DNA of 50,331 nucleotides from JBEIHI01 sp964655245 (GTDB lineage: Bacteria; Bdellovibrionota; UBA2394). Shown piece after piece: positions 32,236-41,416 of this stretch (position 1 is its first letter; every line of letters begins with the position of its first letter). The notes under the pieces are model-generated. The model was not told the DNA's origin. It did not search any database and saw nothing but the letters and a program-made list of their open reading frames with translations. Both the position numbers and the translations under genes were made by a program. Location of the stretch: positions 1 through 50,331 of the forward strand of contig CAZZLQ010000008.1 in assembly GCA_964655245.1 (NCBI GenBank), written 5' to 3'.

Positions 32236-32637
32236 TTATTCTCCTTCAGAGGACTGATTTTGAGTTGAATGAATGAGACCCCAAATCTTTGAAGATGCCG
32301 CCAATCGTTCATCATAGGCAAAAGACAGCGAAGGGATCACTTTCATCGCTAAACGCTTTTTCAAAGATTCATAAATAAAACGAGAAGACGATTTGAGGCC
32401 CGACATCAGCTCGTCTTTTTCTTCAGATGTTGGCTCATGACCATCACCCTCAGCAAACTTGCAAACATAGATGATGGCTGATTTCAAATCCTGCTTGAGG
32501 TCAACTTCGGTAATCGTCAACGACCGAACGCGAGGGTCTTTGACCTCAAAACGAAAAATCTCATAGATCTCTTGGCGAACAAGATCTGCGACTCTTCGCT
32601 GGCGTCGAATTTTGGCGTCGTCCGTAAACTCTCTCAC
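32236..32637 (-). CDS. rbfA: Ribosome-binding factor A
   Basis: The 133-residue KH-like protein helps mature the 30S subunit, binding near the 5' helix of 16S rRNA. The family pattern is visible: RRQRRVADLVRQEIYEIFR, then DPRVRSLTITEVDLKQDLKSAIIYV, SSRFIYESLKKRLAMKVIPSLSFAYD. It sits between infB and truB, its usual place, with two-base spacing. Confidence 0.95.
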   Translation of the reverse strand: MREFTDDAKIRRQRRVADLVRQEIYEIFRFEVKDPRVRSLTITEVDLKQDLKSAIIYVCKFAEGDGHEPTSEEKDELMSGLKSSSRFIYESLKKRLAMKVIPSLSFAYDERLAASSKIWGLIHSTQNQSSEGE

Positions 32638-32639
32638 AA

Positions 32640-35567
32640 TTAACCCACTGCCTGCTTCACTTCAGTTGTTTCAAAGCACTCAATAATATCGCCGCGTTTG
32701 AGGTCAGAGAAATTCTCCACCCGAATACCGCACTCAATATTTTCGAGCACTTCCTTGGCGTCTTCTTTGAAGCGTCTCAAGCCTTGAATCTTTGCAGTGT
32801 AGACAACAACGGAATCTCGGATGACTCGAGCGTTGGCGTTTCGAACAATCTTGCCGGACTTCACGAAGCAACCCGCAATCGGTCCGACCTTGCTGAGGTT
32901 AAAGACCTCTCGCACTTCGGCCTGACCCAAAATCGTCTCTTTGACGATCGGGGCCAACAGACCTTGCATGGCGAGTTTCACTTCATCGATCAACTCATAA
33001 ATGATGTCGTAAGTCTTGATCTGAACACCATCTCTGTGAGCCAAGTCTTTGGCCTGAGAAGTCGGTCGTACTGAGAATCCAAAAACGATCGCACCGGAAG
33101 CTGCAGCTAAATCCACATCACTCTCGGTAATACCACCGACCGCTTTGAAGATAATATTCACGCGCACTTTATCGTGCTGGATTTTCTCCAATGAGTCGGC
33201 AATCGCTTCCACTGAACCCTGGACATCTCCCTTAAGAACAACGCGAAGCTCGGAGACATCTCCGGCCTGCATCTTCTTGTACATATCTTCAAGACTGAGT
33301 CGTGAGCTCTTGAGCGCTTCTTGTCGCTTCTTCGCTTGAGTCGCCAAATCTGAAGCTTTTCGAGCGATCGCATCTTCGCTAGCCGAATAGACAGTGTCTC
33401 CCACTTCGGGAACGCCATCGAAGCCCAAGATCTCAACAGGAGTTGAAGGACCGGCCACTTTGATGGGCTTGCCCTGATCGTCAAACATCGCTCGTACTTT
33501 TCCGAATGAGGAACCGGAAACAACAGGATCACCCTGATTTAAAGTTCCTGATTGAACAATCACTGAGGCCACAGGACCCTTGCCCTTATCCAAACGACTT
33601 TCGATGACGAGACCTTTAGCTGCGCGTGCTGGATCAGCTTTCAGATCGAGAACTTCAGATTGAATCAAAATCATCTCGAGCAAATCCGAAACGCCCTGAC
33701 CCGTTTTGGCAGACAACTTCACATAAATAGTGTCGCCGCCCCAGTCTTCAGGAACGAGTCCTTTGCCAGAAAGTTCTTGGATCACCACTTCGGGCTTGGC
33801 CTCTGGTTTGTCGATCTTGTTGATCGCCACCATGATGGGAACTTTCGCAGCTTGAGCATGCGCCAAGGCCTCAAGCGTTTGAGGCTTCACACCCTCATCA
33901 GCAGCCACAACAAGAATGACGATGTCTGTCACCGAAGCGCCTCGAGCGCGCATCGCTGTAAATGCAGCATGGCCGGGAGTATCGAGGAAGGTAATGAGTT
34001 TGCCGTTATGTGAAACCTGATAGGCACCAATGTGCTGGGTGATTCCACCGGCTTCACCAGCAACGACTCGACTCTTACGAATATAATCAAGCAAAGAGGT
34101 CTTACCGTGGTCGACATGTCCCATAATCGTCACGATCGGAGGACGACTCGCCATGTTTTCGGACTCCTCAGAGGCTCCCACAAGCAGCTCTTGCTCCATC
34201 AGCTTTTCAGCCGACTCGGCGACGTTGATGACTTCGTATTTGTAGTCTGATGCAATCAACGACGCTGTTTCAAAATCTAACTTATGCTGCATCGAAACCA
34301 TCTGTCCCATTGAGATCAGCTTTCGAACAAGATCAGCGCCCTTAATCCCCATTTCATTTGCAAGATCCATCACGGAAATCTCATCGTGAATCTTGATCTT
34401 TCGCTTTTGAAGACCTGGAGTTGTAATCTGAGTGGATCTCTTCTCCACCCTCTGAACTGTCTTCTTCCCTCGACGAGAAAGAGGACGAGTGATCTCAACC
34501 TCTTCCATCATTCCAAGGAGAGCCTTTTTCGTGAGTCGAGAATCTTCACCGCCGACTCGAGCTGCAGCCTTTTTCTTGGCTGCATCTTTGCGAGCTTCCT
34601 CTGTCGCTGCTGGAGTTTCCGCAACGGGAGCCACTGCGGGCTTAACAAAAGGTCTTCTCTGACCAGCGGCATCACCAGAGGTCGCCGTCGGTGTTCGAGG
34701 CTGTGGAGGCGTATAAGGCTTCGGGGGCACGGCCGGAACATCAACCACTTTCAAACGAGAGGGAGCGGAGAGATTTCGACCTGTTGAAGGCGTTCCCGCT
34801 CCAAAGGGACGAAGAGGCTGTCTTTGAACAGGCTGAGGAGCGACAGGCGCTGCCGGTGCCGCAGCTGGTGCGGGTTTTTCCACCACAGGAGGGGTGGGCT
34901 GAACTGGCGCTTTCACAGGTTCAGTCGCAGCAATAGGCTCTTTCACTTCCGGAATCTCTTGTTCTGGAATCTGCTCTTCGGGTGCAGGCTGAGGAGCCGC
35001 CACACGACGGATCACAGGCAACGGAGTCTTTGGCAAAGCCGCGACTGAGGGAGCAGATGATTTCTGCATCTCAACTTCTGCATCAGCTTCCACGTTGGCT
35101 TGAGTGGTTTCAGGAGTTGCAACAGGAGCGGGGGGAACACTTGAAGGATCAACCCGACGTCGTCGAATGATCCCGTCCTTCACGACTCGTTGCTCTAAAG
35201 TAACAGTCTCACCAGGGGCGCCTGAATCTCTTTGAACAAGCTCAACAGAAGGGCCCTCTTCCACTTCCACTTCCTCTTCAGCTTTCTCACCTTTGGCGCT
35301 TTTTCGCTTCGTCACTGGCCTTGAGCCCTTGGGAGCACGAGCGACCTTTTTCTTGGGCTCAGCATCAGCGGATGCAGCAGCCTTCTCAAAATCGGCAACT
35401 TTGTTTGCAACGTCGGAATATTTCTTCGTCAGCGCCTTGATGATCTTGTCATCAACCGCAGCCATATGAGTAGCGACTTGCACTCCTTCTTTGGCAAGGT
35501 CTGACATCAACGCCTTTGACTGAACTCCGAGAACTTTCGCAAGTTCATGCAATCTCATTTGGCTCAT
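32640..35567 (-). CDS. infB: Translation initiation factor IF-2
   Basis: The 975-residue GTPase places initiator tRNA on the 30S subunit. An N-terminal IF2_N module (MRLHELAKVLGVQSKALMSD) is followed by a long Pro/Ala/Glu-rich linker to about residue 390 and a second IF2_N module (KIHDEISVMDLANEMGIKGAD). The G domain has GHVDHGKTSLLDYI, DTPGHAAF and NKID; domains II to IV follow, ending RGDIIECFE. The linker, rich in PAPAAAPAAPVAPQ, is long but typical for a gamma/delta-type IF2. It begins seven bases after nusA. Confidence 0.97.
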   Translation of the reverse strand: MSQMRLHELAKVLGVQSKALMSDLAKEGVQVATHMAAVDDKIIKALTKKYSDVANKVADFEKAAASADAEPKKKVARAPKGSRPVTKRKSAKGEKAEEEVEVEEGPSVELVQRDSGAPGETVTLEQRVVKDGIIRRRRVDPSSVPPAPVATPETTQANVEADAEVEMQKSSAPSVAALPKTPLPVIRRVAAPQPAPEEQIPEQEIPEVKEPIAATEPVKAPVQPTPPVVEKPAPAAAPAAPVAPQPVQRQPLRPFGAGTPSTGRNLSAPSRLKVVDVPAVPPKPYTPPQPRTPTATSGDAAGQRRPFVKPAVAPVAETPAATEEARKDAAKKKAAARVGGEDSRLTKKALLGMMEEVEITRPLSRRGKKTVQRVEKRSTQITTPGLQKRKIKIHDEISVMDLANEMGIKGADLVRKLISMGQMVSMQHKLDFETASLIASDYKYEVINVAESAEKLMEQELLVGASEESENMASRPPIVTIMGHVDHGKTSLLDYIRKSRVVAGEAGGITQHIGAYQVSHNGKLITFLDTPGHAAFTAMRARGASVTDIVILVVAADEGVKPQTLEALAHAQAAKVPIMVAINKIDKPEAKPEVVIQELSGKGLVPEDWGGDTIYVKLSAKTGQGVSDLLEMILIQSEVLDLKADPARAAKGLVIESRLDKGKGPVASVIVQSGTLNQGDPVVSGSSFGKVRAMFDDQGKPIKVAGPSTPVEILGFDGVPEVGDTVYSASEDAIARKASDLATQAKKRQEALKSSRLSLEDMYKKMQAGDVSELRVVLKGDVQGSVEAIADSLEKIQHDKVRVNIIFKAVGGITESDVDLAAASGAIVFGFSVRPTSQAKDLAHRDGVQIKTYDIIYELIDEVKLAMQGLLAPIVKETILGQAEVREVFNLSKVGPIAGCFVKSGKIVRNANARVIRDSVVVYTAKIQGLRRFKEDAKEVLENIECGIRVENFSDLKRGDIIECFETTEVKQAVG

Positions 35568-35574
35568 AAATTAG

Positions 35575-37185
35575 TTACTCCGCAGCGGCAACCTCTTCAG
35601 GTTGTTCATCAAGAGACATATCCAAGATACTGGCCTCTAGCGCTTTAATGTTTTTCAAACGGTCTTCCATGCTCATTTTGGCTCGCTTCTCGATGAATGA
35701 CTTCGCCGTCGCCAAGATCAGCTTTGCTTCGTCATCCGTAAGAGCCAACTTCTGGGCAAGATCATCCGCACCCTGCTTCATCAGATCATCCAAGCTTTCA
35801 ATGCCTGAAAGTTTCAAATGGCGCAGAAGCTTAATTCCCAATCCAGGGATCTGAATCAGACGCAACTGGCGATCATCGAGTGAATCGATGAACTCCATTG
35901 AATCAACATCATGTCGGAAATGGTTTTTGAGGGTGGAAATAGTTCGCGCTCGCTCTTCTGTATAGACCAGCACAGCGTTGCGGATCTCTCTGATGCTTTC
36001 TGGGGTAAAACCAGGAAGAGACAAGAGCTTCTCTTCTTCACCATCCAAAATTTGCTGGGCTGTTTCAAAGCCAAATCCTTTGAGAACTTCAGAGTTTCCT
36101 TCTCCAACACCAGGAATGAGACGCAGAGGAATCTGACCGCCTTCAGCTCTTCTCATGACTTCACTTTCAGAGACAATGTCCAACTTCCAGCCAGTCAGCT
36201 TCGAAGCCAAGCGAACGTTTTGACCGCGCTTTCCGATCGCCAAGGAGAGCTGATCGTCTTGAACAATCAACTCCATTTGTCGAACTTGTTCGTTCATACG
36301 AATACGGCTCACTTCAGCAGGAGCAATCGCATTACAAACAAAGCGAACAACATCTTCTTCAAATGGGACGATGTCGATTTTTTCGCCTCTTAAATTGCTG
36401 ACAACGCTTTGAACTCGGCTTCCCTTCATTCCAACGCAAGCGCCGACTGGATCGACATCTGAGTCTTTTGAAGAAACGGCGATCTTGGCGCGAACGCCTG
36501 GCTCACGAGCAGCAGCTTTGATGCTCACGATACCTTCGTAAATTTCAGGAACTTCCATTTCGAAAAGCTTCACCACGTAGTTTTCATCGGCACGAGACAT
36601 CACAATCTGAGGACCACGAGCAATGTCATGAACTTCTGTAATGACACCTTGAATACGATCGCCAGCTTTATACATTTCATTGGGAATCTGCTCACGCCGA
36701 GGCATGATCGCTTCGGTTTTACCCAAATCGATGATGATATCGCCGCGCTCGACCTTACGAACGACTCCCGTCACAATATCGCCCTTACGGTTGATGTATT
36801 CTTTGAAGACGATGTCTTTCTTCGCTTCTCGAACTTTTTGAATAATAACCTGTTTAGCGGACTGAGCAGCAATCCGCCCCAACTCTCGGGAATCCATCTT
36901 AAAACCCATCGAGTCACCGACTTGAACATCAGGATCGATCTTTTGAGCTTCTTTGATATCAATCTCAATCTCGTCATCAAAGAGATCGTCGACGACCATC
37001 TTAAACTCGTGCAGCTCAATCTCTCCTGTTTTATCATTATAATGAGCTTCAATATCTCGAGCGAAGCCAAAGTGCTTTCGAGCAACCGTCAGCATTGCAT
37101 CTTCGAGCGCAGAAATGAGAACTTTTTTATCAATGCCCTCATCTTTGCCTACTTGTTCAACGACATTTTTTAGATTCTCAAACAT
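35575..37185 (-). CDS. nusA: Transcription termination/antitermination factor NusA
   Basis: The 536-residue RNA-polymerase partner shapes pausing, termination and antitermination. An N-terminal polymerase-binding domain, an S1 domain (GDIVTGVVRKVERGDIIIDL), two KH domains (VDPVGACVGMKGSRVQSVV; LSLAIGKRGQNVRLASKLTG) and C-terminal helix-hairpin-helix repeats (LIQIPGLGIKLLRHLKLSG) are seen. The ATG has GGAG six bases upstream. The usual neighbours rimP (upstream) and ylxR (between nusA and infB) are absent. A 205-base leader with a terminator-like hairpin precedes it. Confidence 0.97.
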   Translation of the reverse strand: MFENLKNVVEQVGKDEGIDKKVLISALEDAMLTVARKHFGFARDIEAHYNDKTGEIELHEFKMVVDDLFDDEIEIDIKEAQKIDPDVQVGDSMGFKMDSRELGRIAAQSAKQVIIQKVREAKKDIVFKEYINRKGDIVTGVVRKVERGDIIIDLGKTEAIMPRREQIPNEMYKAGDRIQGVITEVHDIARGPQIVMSRADENYVVKLFEMEVPEIYEGIVSIKAAAREPGVRAKIAVSSKDSDVDPVGACVGMKGSRVQSVVSNLRGEKIDIVPFEEDVVRFVCNAIAPAEVSRIRMNEQVRQMELIVQDDQLSLAIGKRGQNVRLASKLTGWKLDIVSESEVMRRAEGGQIPLRLIPGVGEGNSEVLKGFGFETAQQILDGEEEKLLSLPGFTPESIREIRNAVLVYTEERARTISTLKNHFRHDVDSMEFIDSLDDRQLRLIQIPGLGIKLLRHLKLSGIESLDDLMKQGADDLAQKLALTDDEAKLILATAKSFIEKRAKMSMEDRLKNIKALEASILDMSLDEQPEEVAAAE

Positions 37186-37390
37186 ATTTCACTCCATCGT
37201 TTCACTTGGCTCACTTCAGAGCCCTCAAAGAGAAATGGGCCCCAAAGGGACCCATTCACTCTCAATTAAGAATCGATCTGAGGCTGTTTCTAACCCAAGC
37301 TGGACCAAAATACTACGAAAAACATTCAAAATACCGCCGGGTGGAACTTCAAAAGATTAAGGAATTTAAGCAGTTATAAATGGCCTCTGA
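37186..37390 (-). promoter_or_regulatory. nusA leader region with terminator-like hairpin
   Basis: The region between pyrD and nusA has no credible gene. At 37236-37257 (minus strand) AATGGG-T-CCC pairs with GGG-CCCATT around a TTTG loop, nine base pairs with one bulged T, followed by TTCTCTTT. This resembles an intrinsic terminator about 50 bases before the nusA ATG and could attenuate the operon or end a short RNA. No clear promoter was found by eye; the region upstream is AT-rich. Confidence 0.4.
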
Positions 37391-37398
37391 TCAGGCCA
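37381..37398 (-). terminator. Hairpin at the pyrD stop codon
   Basis: On the minus strand TGGCCT-GATCAG-AGGCCA forms a 6-bp stem spanning the pyrD stop and is followed by TTTATAA. It is a plausible weak intrinsic terminator separating pyrD from nusA. Confidence 0.45.
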
Positions 37399-38338
37399 CG
37401 CGATGAGCCCGACCCACAACCTCTGAAACTTTCGAAAACCCCAAGCGCGCCAAGTATGATCGAAGCTCTTGGTCAATTTCCTCATAGCAAAAAGGATCTC
37501 TAAAATTCCACGTTCCGATCTGAACGCAGGCAGCCCCAGCCATCATGAGCTCTAAGACATCTCGAGCGCATCGGGCTCCCCCCATCCCAACGATGGGAAT
37601 CTTAACCTTCTCAAACGTTCGAAAAATTCGCTCGACGGCAATGGGGCGAATCCCCGGACCCGATACTCCACCCCTAAGCTTGCCAAGCCAGGGAGACTGA
37701 GAATCCACATCAATTGCCATGCCGACCAAGGTATTGATCATGGAAAGAGCATCCGCTCCAGCCGACTCCGCTGATTGAGCAATATCCACAATCGAGGTCA
37801 CATTCGGCGAAAGCTTCACCCAAAGCGGCTTACGCAAGCGCCGCTTGACTCGAGAGACAACCGCTGAGGTGGTCTGAGGATCCGATGAGAACTCGAGTCC
37901 TCCTTTGTCTATATTAGGACACGAGATATTGAGCTCCACTGCGACCGCCGATGAGGCATTGGCTTTGTCGGCCAGAGCCTCAAAATCTTCCATTCGATTC
38001 GCATACACACTTAAAACGTAGGGCGCAGAATGAGCCCGTAACTGCGGGTCAACATCCGAGAGAAATGCAGAGATTCCGATATTTTGAAGACCAATAGAAT
38101 TCAGCAAAACCCCATCGCCCTCATAGAGCCTAGGCATGGGGTTGCCCTCAGAGGAGAGCAGACTCAAGCTCTTGGTCACAAATCCACCCATCCACTTTTG
38201 AATGGGATGGTCGATGAACTCAAGACCGTAAGCCCAGGTTCCAGAAGCTGCGAGAAGTGGAGACTTAAAAGTCAGACCACCGATCCTGCACGATAAATCA
38301 ATGTGCTCAGACTTCAGTGCCACTGACTCGCCCTCCAT
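37391..38338 (-). CDS. pyrD: Dihydroorotate dehydrogenase, class 1B catalytic subunit
   Basis: The 315-residue FMN enzyme oxidises dihydroorotate in pyrimidine synthesis. It has LLAASGTWAYG, the catalytic cysteine in ELNISCPNIDKGG, LWVKLSPNVT and a GMGGARCARDVLELMMAGA phosphate-binding end. The class 1B cysteine and the adjacent pyrK show it is the NAD-linked heterotetrameric form. The frame starts at ATG 38338, overlapping pyrK by 25 bases; a GTG at 38323 preceded by GGAGG is an alternative start giving a protein five residues shorter. Confidence 0.93.
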   Translation of the reverse strand: MEGESVALKSEHIDLSCRIGGLTFKSPLLAASGTWAYGLEFIDHPIQKWMGGFVTKSLSLLSSEGNPMPRLYEGDGVLLNSIGLQNIGISAFLSDVDPQLRAHSAPYVLSVYANRMEDFEALADKANASSAVAVELNISCPNIDKGGLEFSSDPQTTSAVVSRVKRRLRKPLWVKLSPNVTSIVDIAQSAESAGADALSMINTLVGMAIDVDSQSPWLGKLRGGVSGPGIRPIAVERIFRTFEKVKIPIVGMGGARCARDVLELMMAGAACVQIGTWNFRDPFCYEEIDQELRSYLARLGFSKVSEVVGRAHRVA

Positions 38339-39126
38339 TCACTCAACTGAGACCCCACGAAGACAGGTCCTTCCATGCAGGACCTCAGATTCTTCACTCT
38401 GTCGGGGGAAACGCGAATGGGCACCACGCAACCAACACAGATTCCAAATCCACAGCCCATCGTCTCTTCCAAAAAGAAAAAGGTTCGATCCGCTGGAAGC
38501 AAATCATAAACCGCCTTCATCATCGGCGTTGGACCACAGACATAAAAGTAGTCTTGTTCGCCAAAAGTAGTTGATCGAATCAAATCAGTGACACGCCCCT
38601 TAAGCCCGACACTTCCATCATCAGAAGCGATCAGCGCGGAAGAGAGACCACTTCGAATCAGCTCCAGATCTGTTCGAACCCCGTAGAGTAGTTTTCCCGA
38701 GGTCGATGTACCTTTTTGAGACTCCTCGAGAAGAGGAAGAAGCGTGGCGTAGCCAACTCCTCCGGCAATAAAATGATGAGCTCCGCGACTCAAATGAGCC
38801 CGACTGATGCCACGACCTAACGGCCCCAACAAATCAAGACGGGTCCCTAACTGCATTTGCGCAAGGGACTTGGTCATCTTGCCCGTGACTTTGTATATAA
38901 AGACATAGGCACCTTCCTTGCGATCAACGATCGCAAAAGGCCGAGGAGTCAGCGGCTCAAGTCGATCAGGAAAACTGAGCATACAGAAATTCCCAGGGTC
39001 GAAATCCGGCAGATCCCCATCGTCGCATCGAACAACAAGCTGCCATTGATTGTGAGCAATGGGCCGGTTCAGGACAATGCGAGCTTGACGCTTTGTCGAC
39101 GGAGATTTTCGCTCTGAAATGATCAT
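38314..39126 (-). CDS. pyrK: Dihydroorotate dehydrogenase electron-transfer subunit
   Basis: The 270-residue iron-sulfur flavoprotein passes electrons from PyrD to NAD. An N-terminal FAD-binding barrel (GNFCMLSFP, LTPRPFAIVD), an NAD-binding domain (HHFIAGGVGYATLLPLLEE, FYVCGPTPMM) and the C-terminal [2Fe-2S] site with four cysteines (ETMGCGFGICVGCVVP, then LRSCMEGPVF) are in the usual order. It overlaps rimI by four bases and pyrD by 25. Confidence 0.93.
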   Translation of the reverse strand: MIISERKSPSTKRQARIVLNRPIAHNQWQLVVRCDDGDLPDFDPGNFCMLSFPDRLEPLTPRPFAIVDRKEGAYVFIYKVTGKMTKSLAQMQLGTRLDLLGPLGRGISRAHLSRGAHHFIAGGVGYATLLPLLEESQKGTSTSGKLLYGVRTDLELIRSGLSSALIASDDGSVGLKGRVTDLIRSTTFGEQDYFYVCGPTPMMKAVYDLLPADRTFFFLEETMGCGFGICVGCVVPIRVSPDRVKNLRSCMEGPVFVGSQLSEWRASQWH

Positions 39127-39581
39127 TCCACCTCCGAAAGTTCTTTCACCATAACAAAAGCGGCTTCACCGTTCGAATAGTATTTCTCTCTTGTCATGAG
39201 TGTTTTGAACCCACGGTTTTTGTAGAGCTCAATCGCCGTTCGATTGGAGGGGCGAACTTCCAAAAACATCGAAATCGCTCCCTTCCGATACGAGTCAAGC
39301 ATCACCAAATCCAGAAGCTCTCCGCCATAACCACGACGCTGCGAATCTTTTCTGACAGCAATATTCAGCAGATGGGCCTCTGTAAAAATCACCTGATAAA
39401 TAGAATAGGCTACGCAAAGATCTCCCTGAAAAAAACCGAGGGTATGGGTCATAGGGGCTGTAAGGCTCTGGGAGAGAAGGTTGGCACTCCAGGGGTCTTC
39501 ATAGACGGAGCTTTCAATGCTCTGAATCTGTGGCAGATCCGCCACCTCAATTGGGCGGGCACTCAGCCCTAAACGTGACAT
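39123..39581 (-). CDS. rimI: GNAT acetyltransferase, ribosomal S18 N-acetyltransferase-like
   Basis: From ATG 39581 the product is 152 residues with the GNAT fold: VADLPQIQSIESSVYEDPWS, LLNIAVRKDSQRRGYGGELLDLV (acetyl-CoA loop) and SNRTAIELYKNRGFKTLMTREKYY. These match RimI, which acetylates the N-terminus of ribosomal protein S18. The frame is open for 133 more codons upstream, but that part has no family likeness and crosses the sigma-54 promoter region, so I reject it. GGGG lies about five bases before the ATG. It is the first gene of the rimI-pyrK-pyrD operon. Confidence 0.85.
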   Translation of the reverse strand: MSRLGLSARPIEVADLPQIQSIESSVYEDPWSANLLSQSLTAPMTHTLGFFQGDLCVAYSIYQVIFTEAHLLNIAVRKDSQRRGYGGELLDLVMLDSYRKGAISMFLEVRPSNRTAIELYKNRGFKTLMTREKYYSNGEAAFVMVKELSEVE

Positions 39582-39611
39582 CCTTGCCCCACTCAACACG
39601 ATTAGAATGCA

Positions 39612-39640
39612 TTTATAAAGCCCATAGTTGGGTTTTATTG
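39612..39640. promoter_or_regulatory. Imperfect palindrome upstream of a sigma-54 promoter
   Basis: ATAAAGCCCA and TTGGGTTTTAT form a near-perfect inverted repeat around a short TAG centre. A related TATAAACCCATTTTATTG lies upstream of the second sigma-54 promoter at 43116-43133. Possible enhancer-binding-protein site, though it is closer to the promoter than most. Confidence 0.35.
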
Positions 39641-39641
39641 C

Positions 39642-39657
39642 TGGCACGGAGATTGCT
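39642..39657 (+). promoter_or_regulatory. Sigma-54 promoter of the M30-like metalloprotease gene
   Basis: TGGCACG-GAGA-TTGCT is a full match to the -24/-12 consensus TGGCAC-N5-TTGCW, with GG and GC ten bases apart. Predicted start near 39668 gives a 55-base leader that holds a CTCGTTT/AAACGAG hairpin (39674-39699) and the AGGGAG ribosome site. Confidence 0.8.
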
Positions 39658-39722
39658 CCCTGGGGTGGGCCAACTCGTTTCGGGAGCACCAAAAACGAGC
39701 TGACTTTAGGGAGTAACAAAAC

Positions 39723-41369
39723 GTGAGCTTGCGCGGAACACAGAAGGCCGTCACCTGCTTCATTTCTTTGATAGGACTCATCGCGTGCGCTCCGTCTCAA
39801 CATGATGTTGATCTGAAATGCACTCCCGCCGACGGACAAACCTGCGCCGCGCATAGTTCCGGCGGAGAGATCACCTGGCATACGAACCAAATCCGGCCCG
39901 GTGAAGATTATCTTGTTGTCGTCATGAGTCGAGAAAGCACTCGCAACATCAACCGATTGCAACACTCGATGCTCATTCAATCGACTTTGCCATCCGCTCC
40001 ACTACCACGCGAAGAAAAAATTCTGATCGACCAGGTTCTTCGCACTCAAGGCACCTCGATGAATGGTTTTAACTCACGATGGTCCAACGTGGTTGCTTCA
40101 CCTCGCTTCAATGAAGATCCTCTGGATTTGTATGTCCCGAACCCGCTGGACTATATGACAAGACTCGACAATCAACTCGTGCCTCTCTTTGTCCCGCGCA
40201 CTGCTGGGGATCGGCGGACTGGCGATCGCTATTCGATGGAGAAGAAATACTCTCAGCCCCAGTTGTTTGACTTGATGGTTGCCAACAATGTCACTCAGAC
40301 TCCCGAATTCAATCAACAAATGACAAATCTTGGAGACTGCGTTTCCAACGTTCTCCCTCAAACGCTTTCCTTGATTGGCTCTCCTCTAGACTTGGATGGA
40401 AAATCCGAAATCAATCTTGTGGTCTCTCATTTTCAAAGTGGTCCTAGTCGGCAGCCCTTGGGACTCTTTTTTCCAGGAGATCGATTTCAAACCTACCGAG
40501 GTAAACCTCTTGCGGATTCAAACTTTGGAGAACTCATCTACCTCTCCCCCCAACCTAACGTGGCAAAAGCTTGTTCAACAGTGGCGCATGAATTGCAACA
40601 TATGGTGAACTTTGATCACAAAGTGCTCCATCAGATTCCTGCGTCAGCCCGATCAGACATGGTTTCTCAGGAACGATACAAACTCCAGGCCGAGGAGCTC
40701 GGACTCGACGAAGCTTACTCTCATATCGTCGAACTCCTCTCAGACCAATCCAATGGAGTAGGCCAACATGTTTATAACTTTCTCACCAATGCCCACCGTA
40801 GTTCCTTTGCGCTCGAGATCCCCACAAGTGATGGCTCCATGAATACTCGGACACGGGGAGCCAATACGCTTCTGCTCTTGTTTGCCCTTAAAAAGGCGGG
40901 TGGGAGTCTGAACGCTCAGGATCCAGTGACACAGCGATTTCTACGACAACTCATTCAAAGCCCTGAACGAGGCATTTCGAACGTCGCATCACTCTTGGGC
41001 ATGAGCGAGAATGAATTCATCCAAGACTTCTTTTCACATCTTCTTCTTTCTTTGTTTGACCAAGCGACAGCAGAGGACTTTTTGCCCCCAGTTGTTTCAC
41101 AACAGGTCAGTCTTTTTGAGAGCATTCAAAAGGGTATTCGGATCATGGATCGTTCAGCTGCCTTGACTGAAATTATCTATGCCCCTCCCAGCATCCACCC
41201 CTTTCAGTTTCCCATCGACGACATCAAGACAGTCGAAAGTCTGTCGGTGAGCGCACAAAGTATGCATTTCTATCGGTTTCGGTCGGACTCTCCTCTCAGC
41301 AAAAATGACAGTATTCGTATCTCCTCCAAGGGCAGCCCATTCAGCATCTTTGTGATTAAGCCGCGTTAA
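39723..41369 (+). CDS. Predicted M30-like zinc metalloprotease lipoprotein
   Basis: The 548-residue exported protein starts at GTG, nine bases after AGGGAG. Its lipoprotein signal ends LIGLIAC with Cys22. A gluzincin zinc site is visible: VAHELQHMVNFDHK (His289, Glu290, His293) and a downstream LDEAYSHIVELL with Glu330 as probable third ligand. This pairing matches hyicolysin-type M30 peptidases (HExxHMxN ... NExxSHxxE). The remaining C-terminal 200 residues are unrecognised. It is controlled by a strong sigma-54 promoter, so it probably responds to a specific activator. Secreted or surface proteolysis is inferred; substrate is unknown. Confidence 0.82.
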   Translation: MSLRGTQKAVTCFISLIGLIACAPSQHDVDLKCTPADGQTCAAHSSGGEITWHTNQIRPGEDYLVVVMSRESTRNINRLQHSMLIQSTLPSAPLPREEKILIDQVLRTQGTSMNGFNSRWSNVVASPRFNEDPLDLYVPNPLDYMTRLDNQLVPLFVPRTAGDRRTGDRYSMEKKYSQPQLFDLMVANNVTQTPEFNQQMTNLGDCVSNVLPQTLSLIGSPLDLDGKSEINLVVSHFQSGPSRQPLGLFFPGDRFQTYRGKPLADSNFGELIYLSPQPNVAKACSTVAHELQHMVNFDHKVLHQIPASARSDMVSQERYKLQAEELGLDEAYSHIVELLSDQSNGVGQHVYNFLTNAHRSSFALEIPTSDGSMNTRTRGANTLLLLFALKKAGGSLNAQDPVTQRFLRQLIQSPERGISNVASLLGMSENEFIQDFFSHLLLSLFDQATAEDFLPPVVSQQVSLFESIQKGIRIMDRSAALTEIIYAPPSIHPFQFPIDDIKTVESLSVSAQSMHFYRFRSDSPLSKNDSIRISSKGSPFSIFVIKPR

Positions 41370-41381
41370 TCTCAATAGGGC

Positions 41382-41410
41382 TTGAGAAAGTCCAATCGCA
41401 CTTTTAAACT
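41382..41410 (+). promoter_or_regulatory. Leaderless-type promoter of the diguanylate cyclase gene
   Basis: TTGAGA at 41382-41387, 17 bases, then TAAACT at 41405-41410, six bases before the GTG at 41417. The predicted start coincides with the start codon. Confidence 0.55.
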
Positions 41411-41416
41411 ACTGAT

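Noticed and set aside
39582..39980. Extension of rimI by 133 codons
   Set aside because: The added part has no GNAT similarity, crosses the sigma-54 promoter and overlaps the divergent gene. The normal RimI length starts at 39581.
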